Assembly: GCF_040954645.1 (NCBI RefSeq)
Contig: NC_092808.1
Span: forward strand, 14,251,883-14,315,882
Reading direction: 5' to 3'
Origin: Diabrotica undecimpunctata
Lineage: Eukaryota; Arthropoda; Insecta; Coleoptera; Chrysomelidae
DNA length: 64,000 bases
The number at the start of each line of letters is the position of its first letter. The first letter of the stretch is position 1. The notes under the pieces were generated by a model that had not been told where the DNA came from, did no database searches, and worked only from the letters and a program-made list of their open reading frames with translations. This document shows positions 33,980 through 49,202 of this stretch, piece by piece. Made by a program: the position numbers and the translations under genes.

Positions 33980-34610
33980 ACTCAGTAGGAAAGATCCTTC
34001 ATCAAGAGATAGACATCAAACTGGGACTTCTCCAAACAAACCATCTCCCATATTATCAATATGTTCCTGAGAGTATACTTGAGAATGACAACTACAAGCT
34101 ATACTGGGACAGCACTGTGCTCACAGACCAAACAGTAGCACATTATAGACCAGATCTCATACTAGTTAATAAACTAAAGAGACAAAAAACACTAATTGAT
34201 GTGGCGATACCCAACAACAATAATCTTCGTGTTAAACAGAACGAAAAGATCGCCAAGTACAGGGATCTGGAAAGTCAAATACGAAAATAGTGGAGAATGA
34301 AAAGTACCTAGACAATACCTATTATTCTCTTTACTACTGGAGTCATTCCGAATAACCTCCTAGAAAACATAGAAAAAGCTAGGTCTGAATTAACATCTCT
34401 ACAAGACCATCCAGAAAGCGGTGCTACTCTCAACGTCCAGATGTTACGAAAATTTTTGGGAGATACTCCAGAATACCAAGTCACCTAGGGCTCGATAACA
34501 CGAAAAGAGTCACACCAGAGCTCAATCCTTTTGATACCGTAGGTGTCTGGGATGAGAGAATTTTGCCCTTAGAGGGAGTGTGAGCCGTATGGCTAAATCT
34601 GAATTATCAA
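33980..34610 (+). pseudogene. R4-clade LINE: restriction-like endonuclease and C-terminal end
   Basis: HDSVGKILHQEIDIKLGLL, LPYYQYVPESILEND and YKLYWDSTVLTDQTV, then HYRPDLILVNKLKR and TLIDVAIPNNNNLRVKQ. RPD, then DVAI with a downstream Lys (NEKIAKYRDLE), is the PD-(D/E)XK-type endonuclease layout of R2/R4 LINEs, which nick target DNA. The end reads IPIILFTTGVIPNNLLENI. Open over the nuclease, then stops. It partly parallels 10080-10450. Confidence 0.82.
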
Positions 34611-34713
34611 TAATATTAATATTTCCACAAGTACTTTGGCTATAGAATTAAATCAAGAAACTAATATAGTGTTAACATGATACAATTGAATAAAAACAGT
34701 TTAAAGTAAATTA

Positions 34714-34719
34714 TTTATT
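34714..34719 (-). promoter_or_regulatory. Candidate polyadenylation signal of LSD1
   Basis: AATAAA on the minus strand, 75 bases past the LSD1 stop. Other ATTTATT-type words lie at about 34730-34745, so the exact site is uncertain. Confidence 0.5.
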
Positions 34720-34793
34720 CAGTGTATCCAATAAATATAAAATAAATAACTATATGACTTTTGTACTAATCACAAATATTTACAAATTGCAAT

Positions 34794-40360
<5,567 letters not shown>

Positions 40361-40914
40361 AGTCCGCTTTACATTTACGAGTACTCGGATCCGAGTTACT
40401 CTACTCGGAGTGCAACTCGGAAGTATAAACGTCTACACGGAGCCTCTTGTCACTCGGATCCGAGCTCGGATTGAAGTTGAACGCAAACCGAGTAGCAGTA
40501 CGAGTTCCTGTCAATTCCTGTACGAGTGAGCGACGTGAGCGTCAAAGTGGTGGAAATTCCAAATTCAAAATGGCGGAACTAAGATTTTTTGCAGATCAAA
40601 TGAATCAATTTATCGATCTTTACCGTTCTTTTGAATGTTTATGGAATGTGAAACTGAAAGAGTATCGGGGCATTATCAAAAGAAATAAGGCGTACGAGAC
40701 TATTGCGGATATCATGACCATTACCACTTACCACATTTATTTTTCTCCTTTAAAATGTTTAATAACCCTAGTGCAACAGCAGCTCGTTTTTTTTGTTGAT
40801 GGCCCCATTTTTAAATTCTCTTTGAAACAACTCTGATCGCTCGGATTTAATGTAAACGATCGCAGTGTTCTACTCGTAACTCAAATCCGAGTACTCGTAA
40901 GTGTAAAGTCCGCA
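40361..40914. mobile_element. Harbinger/PIF-like non-autonomous element carrying a MADF remnant
   Basis: Flanked by TTA on both sides (40358-40360, 40915-40917), the Harbinger target. The ends are imperfect inverted repeats sharing TTACGAGTACTCGGAT and GAGTTAC. 554 bp long. Inside are further CTCGGATCCGAG palindromes and a MADF-type frame. Confidence 0.75.
40570..40836 (+). pseudogene. MADF-domain fragment (Harbinger ORF1-like)
   Basis: ATG at 40570 (AAAATGGCG). MAELRFFADQMNQFIDLYRS, FECLWNVKLKEYRGIIKRNK and AYETIADIM match the first half of a MADF/Myb-SANT-like DNA-binding domain, found in the second protein of PIF/Harbinger elements. After residue 50 the sequence turns hydrophobic and loses similarity. 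No transposase is present. Confidence 0.65.
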
Positions 40915-41149
40915 TTAGTGGTAATGATAATGCCTTCAACCCACCTTCAACCACAGAGTTCTATGGACAGCCGGAGTGTGACGTCACGGCGGCCATATTG
41001 TTATTATTACTTTCCAAACAAAAGTTGAAAAGCAAGGCTTCAAGACTTTTTAATTTCTATAAAGTTAACATTTTGCTTCATCTGCTGCTTTTTCTTCTTA
41101 AGTATAGTGTTTTTTACGATAATACCATCATAATTCGGTATTATATTTC

Positions 41150-42845
41150 TATGAAAGGTGTAGACAGGTACTTCATGCGACTTATGCGATCCAAGAAGGT
41201 CCTCCAAGAATTACTGAAGGATGTTTTCAACAAGAATGGAGATGACCCAGAGAAATTCCAGTTTCTATCAGCAGAAGAAACAGTTTTAACGAAAATAATT
41301 GATGGAAAATTTGAAAATGTTTCTCAAATGATCGAAGAAAGTTCTAGAAAGAATGATGAGAAATTTGAAAATATTTCTCTAATAATTGATGTTTCGAGAA
41401 GATTCGACGAGATATTTGAAAATGTTTCTCAAATAATGGAACAAACTTCTAAAAAGAACAATGAGAAATTCGAAGAAGTTTCTTGAACATTCGATAAGGT
41501 AGAAAAGAAGAACAAACAGTTAGAGAACATGCTAACCAATACGAAAGTGCTAGCACCAGTTAGTGCAGTAGTTTTAGATCCTGCACTGAAAAAAGAATCA
41601 CCGAGAGACGAAACGACACATCATAATGAGATTCAAATTGTCACCATTTGATGGGAAGTCTTCTTGGTCCATATACCTTAGACAATTTGAACTATTGCGA
41701 CAGCCAATCAATGGACAGAACAAGAAAAGACTTTTTTCTTGTTCTAAGGATCAAGAAAAATGTTACCAGATCTTGTTAACTCGACTGGACAAACGTTACG
41801 GAGATGTTCATCTACAACAAGTCTACAAGGCACAAGTAAAATTCAACGAGTAAATGAAAATTTGCAACAATTTGAAGCAGATGTTGCTCGTATAGTGCGG
41901 TTGGCTTATCCGGAGGTACCAGACAACATTTTGGAAGAAATTACTGTGAATACCTTCGTCAATGGGTTGAAAGAAGGTAAATTACAGAACGCTTTACGAC
42001 TAGCAAGACCGAAAGTTCTAGATAATGCGCTCGCTATTGCCTAGGAATATGAAACAGTTAGTCAAACTTCACGGAGCCATCGAGTAAGAACCATTGAAGA
42101 AGGCGACGAACCAAACGATGAACGTCTGAAAGAAATGGTACGAAAAGTAGTTCGTTACACGATGTCCAATAGACGCGAGCCCAGATGTTGGAATTGTGGT
42201 GACGTAGGACACATTCGCCGTAATTGCAAGAAAATGATACAACAGTCGGAAACTAGAACGGGTTGACACAAACCTCGACACACCTCGAGAAACAAAGCCC
42301 CCATAGTAACTGGTAACATTACGTCCTCCGGTGGAATTCTTAGCTTGTATATCGAGAGTCGTATCAATAATAAATGTAGATCGTTTTTGGTAGATACAGA
42401 TGCAACAAGAACTATTGCACGTCCAGAAGTAGTACGAGGCCATCTTAAATTATTACCTGTAACAGTAAGGCTTAGAACAGCAACTGGTGAGGTAATTAAT
42501 ACATATGGTGAGGCTAATATGTCAGTATCCATTGGCCAGACCACAGTGAAACATAGAGTATTAATTGAAGAGATCTCCGATGAGTTCATATTGGGGATGG
42601 ATTTACTAAGAAAAGTTGCGGCTGTATGGATTCTCAAAAATGGAGTTCTCTAGATCAATGGTGAAGAGTTGCCGTTCCATGAAGACACAGTAGATGTTAT
42701 CAGCTTACTAACTACTTGAGACGTAACAATACCCGGTAATAGTGAGAAAATTCTGATGACTAGACTTGATGGTCAAGAGGGAAGTTTAAGGATGATCGAA
42801 GATGTGGACGATGCCGAGTTCCTAACGGCAAAAGAGTTATGAATT
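41150..42845 (+). pseudogene. Ty3/gypsy-like gag and protease fragment
   Basis: First a coiled-coil lead with four near-repeats of about 20 residues (KFENVSQMIEESSRKNDE type), then a stop at 41485. Next FSPFDG-like LSPFDGKSSWSIYLRQFEL and KCYQILLTRLDKRYGDVHLQ (gag), FVNGLKEGKLQNALRLARP, and the zinc knuckle CWNCGDVGHIRRNC (CX2CX4HX4C). Then comes a retropepsin: FLVDTDATRT, where the active site DTG/DSG has become DTD, and FILGMDLL. Stops at 41853, 42044 and near 42265. RT, RNase H and integrase are absent. Confidence 0.8.
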
Positions 42846-43215
42846 TAAAGCGAGCAGAGAGGCACTGCGCGAGACATGTTGCTTAACTTGCAAGTTTCTG
42901 TCTTATAATTAATTGATTTTTTGTTTTTGTTTATGTGGTACATTTCGAGAAATAATTTTTTTTATAATTGTTTTGTAATTTGTGTTTATTCAAGATCTTG
43001 ACATCTGATAAATTAAATGTGTGGCCGTTTGTGTTGGAATGGCGTGCTACTGCTCACGAATTTTTCTCTGTTTTGCAATCGCTTTTGTGTTGTGTTATTC
43101 TTTTTTTAACCACTGCATGATTGACCTATATAATGCCCATAATATTCGAGACAATAAAGTTAGTAAATCGCAACATCGTAACATTCTTGTGTGAATCTCT
43201 ATGATAAGGTTGCGG
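42846..43215 (+). other. Possible 3' LTR or 3' UTR of the gag-protease element
   Basis: Non-coding. Contains CTATATAATG and, 30 bases on, CAATAAAG, an LTR-like promoter/polyA arrangement directly after the last gag-protease codons. No second copy is in the window to prove a terminal repeat. Confidence 0.35.
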
Positions 43216-43907
43216 TTATAAGTAAGTAAGTTCTTCATTTTTATAAATGAGTTTCTTGCAAAATCTATTCTGTAGATCTAATTTCTTTGATTTAATTCCA
43301 TCTTCCGGTGACCGTGTTCGAAGTTATCTATCTACTTTTTCCATCAGCCCAGTCTGTAAACTTAGTTTAAAAGCTTTTTAGATAATACCGAATTTTTTTT
43401 ATTTTTTTTTATAATGAAATTCACGTTTTCAAATGCCGTTGTGTTATTTTTTGTCGTCGTGCTTGGCTTTATTTAGTTGTATTATTTATTTGTATAAATA
43501 TAATAAACAACAACTATTGTGACAACCATACCTCATAATTTATTTTCTATGCATTATGAATATTTTTAATAATATGCGGTATGGTATGTACGTTTTTATA
43601 TAGCAAAAAGCGTGTAGGTGTGATCCAACTTAACTGTTGAATAATCGATATTTTTAAGGTTTGAAAATGGGATGTTTAAGCTTTCGTGACGACCAGTATG
43701 AATAATATCGATTTGCCTAGTTGATATGTAAACGCACCAAACGAGGATTAACGAGAATATTATTATTGACATAGGCGGTGAGGCCAAAAAGGGGTTTTCT
43801 TTTTTTAGGGTTAAAAAATCATTTTTCTTAGCGCTTCTGGTAAAAGTTTTAACATCCTGAGAAAATTATACTCATTTCACGCTACTATCGATCCTTTGTG
43901 CTCCAAA
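43216..43907. other. No gene seen
   Basis: AT-rich, no recognised feature before the mariner terminus. Confidence 0.5.
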
Positions 43908-43909
43908 TA

Positions 43910-45977
43910 CAGGGTGTTTCAAAAAAAGGTAACCCCGTCTCTAGGGTAGGTAAAAAACTGAAAAATAATTGGGGTTTGCTTAGTAAAAAATTTTTGTAAC
44001 GCCATCCATTTTCAAGATACGGGGTGTTGAAGAAAAAAAAATTTACGCATTTTTTACGATTTTGACGAAACTACTGGCAACATTGTAATGAAATTTTATA
44101 CGAATATGTTTTGGAAGCTGATACATCCCATGAATTTGTTTTTATATCTGATTCTCATAGAGGGCGCTAGTTACACGGATCGTACTAAGTATTAGTCAAT
44201 ATAACTTTTTTAAGAGTATAATTATTAATCAAAATTTCAAGTAAACTTAAACATCATTCAATTTTACACGAAAAAGGTACTCTTGGTAAAACTCGATACT
44301 GTGTACCGTTTTCGGAATATTTTGATTTGAAAATTATGAAGTAATAGTTGTTGCTGGTATAAAATAGTTAGTAATTAAACAAAACTCACAAGAAGAAAAT
44401 TAAATTAATGACTAAGAACATAAAATAAAATTCAATTACAGTAAGTGTTCAAAATGCCCTCCGTTTTCGCGAATACACAAGTCTATTATTTTTTCTAAAG
44501 ATTCCATTAACCTTCTAAACGGTAGGGGGATCAGCTATGATATCATTAAATTGACGTTGAATTCTTTTTTCCAATTCTTGGCGTGAATTTACCTCTGTAG
44601 CATAGACTTTTTCCTTAATATACGACCAAACTGCGTAGTCCAAAGGGTTAAAATCGCATGACCGAGGAGGTCAATGAATCGAAGCTTCTGCACCTCTACC
44701 AATCCATCGATTCGGAAAATGATTACTCAACGACACCTTCTATCAAAGTGTGGTGGAGCTCCATCGTGCATAAAAAATAAAGATCTTCGCTCATTTAGCG
44801 TTAAATCTTCTGATATCTCGAATAAGGAATTGTTTAAAAAATCAAGATACATATCACCATTTAAATTTCCAGGTAGAATATGATAACCTATTAATTTGTT
44901 ACCTAAAGTTGCTGCCCAAACTCATCACACCAGTAGTGTGCATTATGGGAGTTAAACATACCTTGTCGCGTAAAGGTGGCCTCGTCCGTAAAAAGAATGC
45001 ATTTTAAAAAATTTGGATTGTGGGCTGTCCTTTGTTGCAATGTTTCAGAAAAATCTGGCAAGAGCTCTTGGACTTGTCTGTAATGATAAGGATGTAATTG
45101 CTGTTCTTTCAGTATCCGCCAAGTACTTGAAGAAGAAGTATTTGTTTGTCTTGCTATATTCCTTACGCTAACTGTTGGATCTTGATCAAGTAAATTTAAA
45201 ATATTATTTTCTTTATTAATTGTTCTTGTTGTTCTTGGTCTACCAGAATTTATTTTATTTGGTCTCACATTCCCAGTTTCTCGACAACGTCGTTCAACGG
45301 CTCTAAATGTTTTTTTACTTGGTAAGTTTCTTCTAGGAAACTTTTCTGCATAACATGTCACAGCTGCACTAGAACATCCTAAACATTCGCCTAAGGTTAA
45401 TAACATGTCAGTGTATTCAACATTTGAGTACATTTTGATTTGATTTTACAAATAACAATCAATAAATGTCAGATTTCCATGGCACACTTGGAGAAAATAG
45501 AGGTATACCTATTAGAACTTTATCATTACTACCAGCATCAATTATTACTTCATAATTTTCAAATCAAAATATTCCGAAAACGGTACACAGTATCGAGTTT
45601 TACCAAGAGTACCTTTTTCGTGTAAAATTGAATGATGTTTAAGTTTACTTGAAATTTTGATTAATAATTATACTCTTAAAAAAGTTATATTGACTAATAC
45701 TTAGTACGATCCGTGTAACTAGCGCCCTCTATGAGAATCAGATATAAAAACAAATTCATGGGATGTATCAGCTTCCAAAACATATTCGTATAAAATTTCA
45801 TTACAATGTTGCAAGTAGTTTCGGCAAAATCGTAAAAAATGCGTAAATTTTTTTCTTCAACGCCCTGTATCTTGGAAACGGATGGCGTTACAAAAATTTT
45901 TTACTAAGCAAACCCCAATTATTTTTCAGTTTTTTACCTAACCTAGAGACGGGGTTACCTTTTTTTGAAACACCCTG
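43910..45977. mobile_element. mariner-like element with about 450 bp terminal inverted repeats
   Basis: TA on both sides (43908-43909, 45978-45979). The ends read CAGGGTGTTTCAAAAAAAGG and its complement. The inverted arms extend from 43910 to about 44362 and from about 45518 to 45977 with few differences (for example ACGGGGTG against GCCCTG). Inside is a broken transposase on the minus strand. High arm identity suggests a recent insertion. Confidence 0.9.
44500..45433 (-). pseudogene. mariner/IS630-type transposase of the long-TIR element
   Basis: ATG at 45433. MYSNVEYTDMLLTLGECLG and FPRRNLPSKKTFRAVERRC form a DUF4817-like helix-turn-helix. VRNIARQTNTSSSSTWRILK is a second DNA-binding helix set. 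CILFTDEATFTRQGMFN carries the first catalytic Asp; LFFMHDGAPPHFDRRC the second. The SPDLTPLDY segment with the third site is scrambled by a frameshift (FNPLDYAV-like in another frame at about 44640). Open to 44903, then broken. Confidence 0.85.
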
Positions 45978-45979
45978 TA

Positions 45980-46294
45980 TATGTTGAAGAAAATGCGCTA
46001 GCATAAACATACATTCAGGTGCAAAAAAGTCTATCCATGACATATTTCGATATTTCCCATTTATTGCGAGTTTTAAAACTTAGCATTTGTTATATGAAAA
46101 CCTAGAGAAACCCTCGTATAAGTACAATTATTATCAATTTCCATACATTATTTTTAAATTTTTTATGGCATTTCTTATAAACAATAGGAATTTATGTTTT
46201 TTCGTGAAAAATTAAAGTTCGATAAGCGGCATGAAATTAATTTGTTATCGTACTGATTTTAACAACCACACTAATTTAGTATTAAAACCTGTTG
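45980..46294. other. No gene seen
   Basis: AT-rich. Confidence 0.5.
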
Positions 46295-47770
46295 AATTCA
46301 GAATTTTTCATTGTATTTAAATGACATTAACACCAACGGATGCTGCAAGTAGACCAGAGAAGTAAGGATTTTCCCCTGCCATTCGTTGTACAGGTATCTA
46401 ACTATCAACTGCTTTTGATAAATTTGGTGATATTTATATGCTTTTGAGACCTCAAATTGGGGGGCCATGCTGTTCTGTACCATAGAGAGCACAGGACAAC
46501 AATCGAGGACCTGTCTCCAGATGTCACAATGACCCATCCGACAATTAATTCCCAACCAGTATCCAGAGCAGTTAAGACGATAGGTTGCCATCATGGCTTT
46601 ATGCTCTACAATAAGATGTAGAGAGAAATCCTTAAGAGCCGCTGTGGGAGTGGTCCTCATGGCTCCTGAGATGCCAACACGTGCCAACCACTGGAGGTGA
46701 GTCAGCTGGGCCCTAGCTGAAGCCAGTCTAGCCCGTGGCTACCACACAATGGCCACATACGTCAGGATAGGCCGTATCATGAATTGATACATCCAATATA
46801 AAAATTTTGGCTGCATACCCCATTTGACTCTGACTTCTGCCGCGGCCTTCTTCACCTTGGCGTCGAGATGTTCCTTCTATTAAAGTTTAGAGTCCAGGAC
46901 CACTCCCAGGTACTTCACTGACTTGGAAACCGATACAGTTTTAACATAGAAGGTAAGCTCTCTTGTAGGTCCAATGGCCTTTCTCCGAGTGAACAGACGC
47001 ACAGCAGTCTTCTCAGGATTAACGAGCCCGAGGCTCACCTGGGCGATCTCGTGCACCGTTTCCAGGAAGAGCCCCTCAACCAGTATAACTACGTCATCGG
47101 CGTAGGCTTGCACATATATACCTTGTTCGGACAGTCACCCACCAGGCACCACAACAAGGGAGACAAAGCTCCTCCCTGAGCTAGGCTCATACCCAGGCTG
47201 TATTGTTTCGAATTTAGCACCCGATCCATCCTGTAGACAAAGTGATGCAGAGCTGTCTCACAAGACTTCCCAGCCTGGTAGGCGTAGTGTTGTGCATGCA
47301 AAGGGCTGTCCCTAACTGCTCTATCACGTATGAACCGATCTACGAGTCTCTCTAGAGCCTTTAAAAGGAAGGATGAGAGATTGATTGGTCGGAACGATTA
47401 AGCAAGGGTAAAATCGGGTTTACCCGGTTTAGGAATAAATACGACCCTAGTCCTCATCCAGGGTAAAGGAATATATCCTATTGCAAGACAGGCCCTAAAT
47501 ATCCTGACCCGTGTGGGGGCAATAAGGTCCAGACCCTGCTGAAGCAGAGCCGTCCTCGCCTGGTGACTTGAAGGGGGCGAAACCCCTAACAGCCCAGCAC
47601 ACCTTGGTATACGGTACTCGATGGAGCTTAGTTGCAGCTAAGCAGCGGTCATGTCTTCCACGCCGTCACAGTAGGCTCTCCAAGAGCTCCTCTTTGACCT
47701 CTTAATCAGAGATTTGTGTTTCCTCTGAGCCTGCTTGTTTACTGTGTCATGTTTACTATGACTATGAGTA
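46295..47770 (-). pseudogene. R1-clade LINE reverse transcriptase, internally deleted
   Basis: Minus strand: SLIKRSKRSSWRAYCDGVED (linker), TRVVFIPKPGKP, SFRPINLSSFLLKALERLVD, HYAYQAGKSCETALHHFVYR, then a join that skips the FLDIEGAFD motif to QGGALSPLLW. Then QAYADDVVILVEG, VNPEKTAVRLFTRR and KSVKYLGVVLDSKL, and a tail VGISGAMRTTPTAALKDF. These are R1-clade motifs. YADD is kept. GC content is higher than the neighbours. Not in a 28S gene here. Confidence 0.87.
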
Positions 47771-47816
47771 AACATGAAATATAATTCTTTAATGCAATTT
47801 CTATAAAATAAAGTGG

Positions 47817-47850
47817 TTATTGAAAATGACAAATTTGCCGAAACGTTTAA
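47817..47850 (+). ncRNA. Degenerate hammerhead-like motif
   Basis: TTA/TAA stem I (3 bp), core TTGAAAA, extra T, a short CAAA/TTTG stem II without loop, then GAAACGTT. A decayed relative of the motif at 48446-48487. Confidence 0.3.
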
Positions 47851-47889
47851 GCAATAGTTAAGTACTTTTATTTACAACAGACCGACAAA

Positions 47890-48031
<142 letters not shown>

Positions 48032-48297
48032 TAAATTATAATTAATATTATCATTAAATTATAATTATAATTAAATTACATGTACAATAACCACATGGTC
48101 TTTTGCTGTTCTATGTTTGTATCAAATTGTAAACTATATTTAGTTTCAATTAATTCTTTATACAATCTAACCGTTTAATGTCCAATATCTTAAGCTTCTT
48201 TACATATTATAACATTCACTGCTACATGTATTTTTGAGGTAACACTTGTATATTAACTTTTCTATGGATGTTGGTTTTTCATGATGTTCTTTTTAGA

Positions 48298-48339
48298 TGA
48301 ACTGATGATGCTTTCTGATTAGAGAGCGAAACGTCTTTA
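48298..48339 (+). ncRNA. Hammerhead-like ribozyme motif, canonical core
   Basis: Stem I: TGAA (48298-48301) with TTTA (48336-48339), one G-U. Core CTGATGA (48302-48308). Extra T. Stem II: GCTTTC with GAGAGC, one U-G, loop TGATTA. Then GAAACGTC (48328-48335). All conserved core bases are present and no stem III loop exists. Confidence 0.7.
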
Positions 48340-48445
48340 AATAATGTTACATTTGAAGTTTCCGCGGGAGTTATATGTGCTTTCTGTAGTTTTCCGGGTT
48401 TAACTCCGCGTTCAATAATTTTGGTTGTGATAAAAACCATTATTT

Positions 48446-48487
48446 TGACGACGTTTCGGCAAGGTCGCACTTGTCATTGTCAAGTCA
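48446..48487 (-). ncRNA. Hammerhead-like ribozyme motif, U3/A8 variant
   Basis: On the minus strand: stem I TGAC/GTCA (4 bp), core TTGACAA, extra T, stem II GACAAG/CTTGCC (five of six pairs, loop TGCGAC), then GAAACGTC. It lies 107 bases from the canonical copy at 48298-48339, in the opposite orientation. Confidence 0.6.
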
Positions 48488-48489
48488 GG

Positions 48490-49199
48490 TAGTAGCGCTT
48501 CTCGCTGATGCTTGAAGTTAACTTTTAACAGCTAGTTAACTGCTAAGCTGCAGGTCTATGCGAATAAGCCATACAGAGGTCTCCAAAGCAAACATAACTC
48601 ATACCGTTCGACAAATTAAGCCTGTTTTATGCGTTCCAGAGTCATGGAAAATTGAAAATTTTGAATGCGTGTCACTCAGCGAAAGAACAGAGCACATTTG
48701 AACGATGTTATGTTTCATACATAATGGCATCGACAGGCATTTAAAACTAATCAAAAATTTCGATGACACCTCTCCACACTTTGTTTTATTTAAATATGTA
48801 GAAATCGTTTAATTAAAGGCCATATATATATAATGAATATTATACGAAAAAATGTCAAGAACACAATCTTATACAGCGCTTTTGATTTGTATTGTGATGT
48901 GTTTAATATAATGTCTAAAAATATGTGTTATTGTGTATACAATCTGGGTATGGAATTGGGTCAGAGTTAATTCGCCTTGGGTCAATAAACCAATATATTC
49001 ACTTCATCATAATAATAAGAAAACAGTTGTATCATATCACTTGTTCAAATGTAATTCAAATAACGTTTTTTTTATATATTTGGATAAAGAATTCCGTACT
49101 CTCAACGGTAGGAAATTATCACTAACAATTGAAACTAATTCACTTATCTCTAAATTTAAATTAAAATTTATTTAGTTAGCTCATCAGGCTCTGGAGACC
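48490..49199. other. No gene seen
   Basis: Overlapping short frames at 48925-49175 have no recognisable similarity. Confidence 0.45.
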
Positions 49200-49202
49200 T
49201 AT

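Noticed and set aside
42069..42637. Minus-strand frames of 124 and 160 codons
   Set aside because: They mirror the zinc knuckle and protease on the plus strand; no independent motif.
48925..49175. Two overlapping frames that might be a small gene
   Set aside because: No recognisable domain, no splice signals, AT-driven composition.
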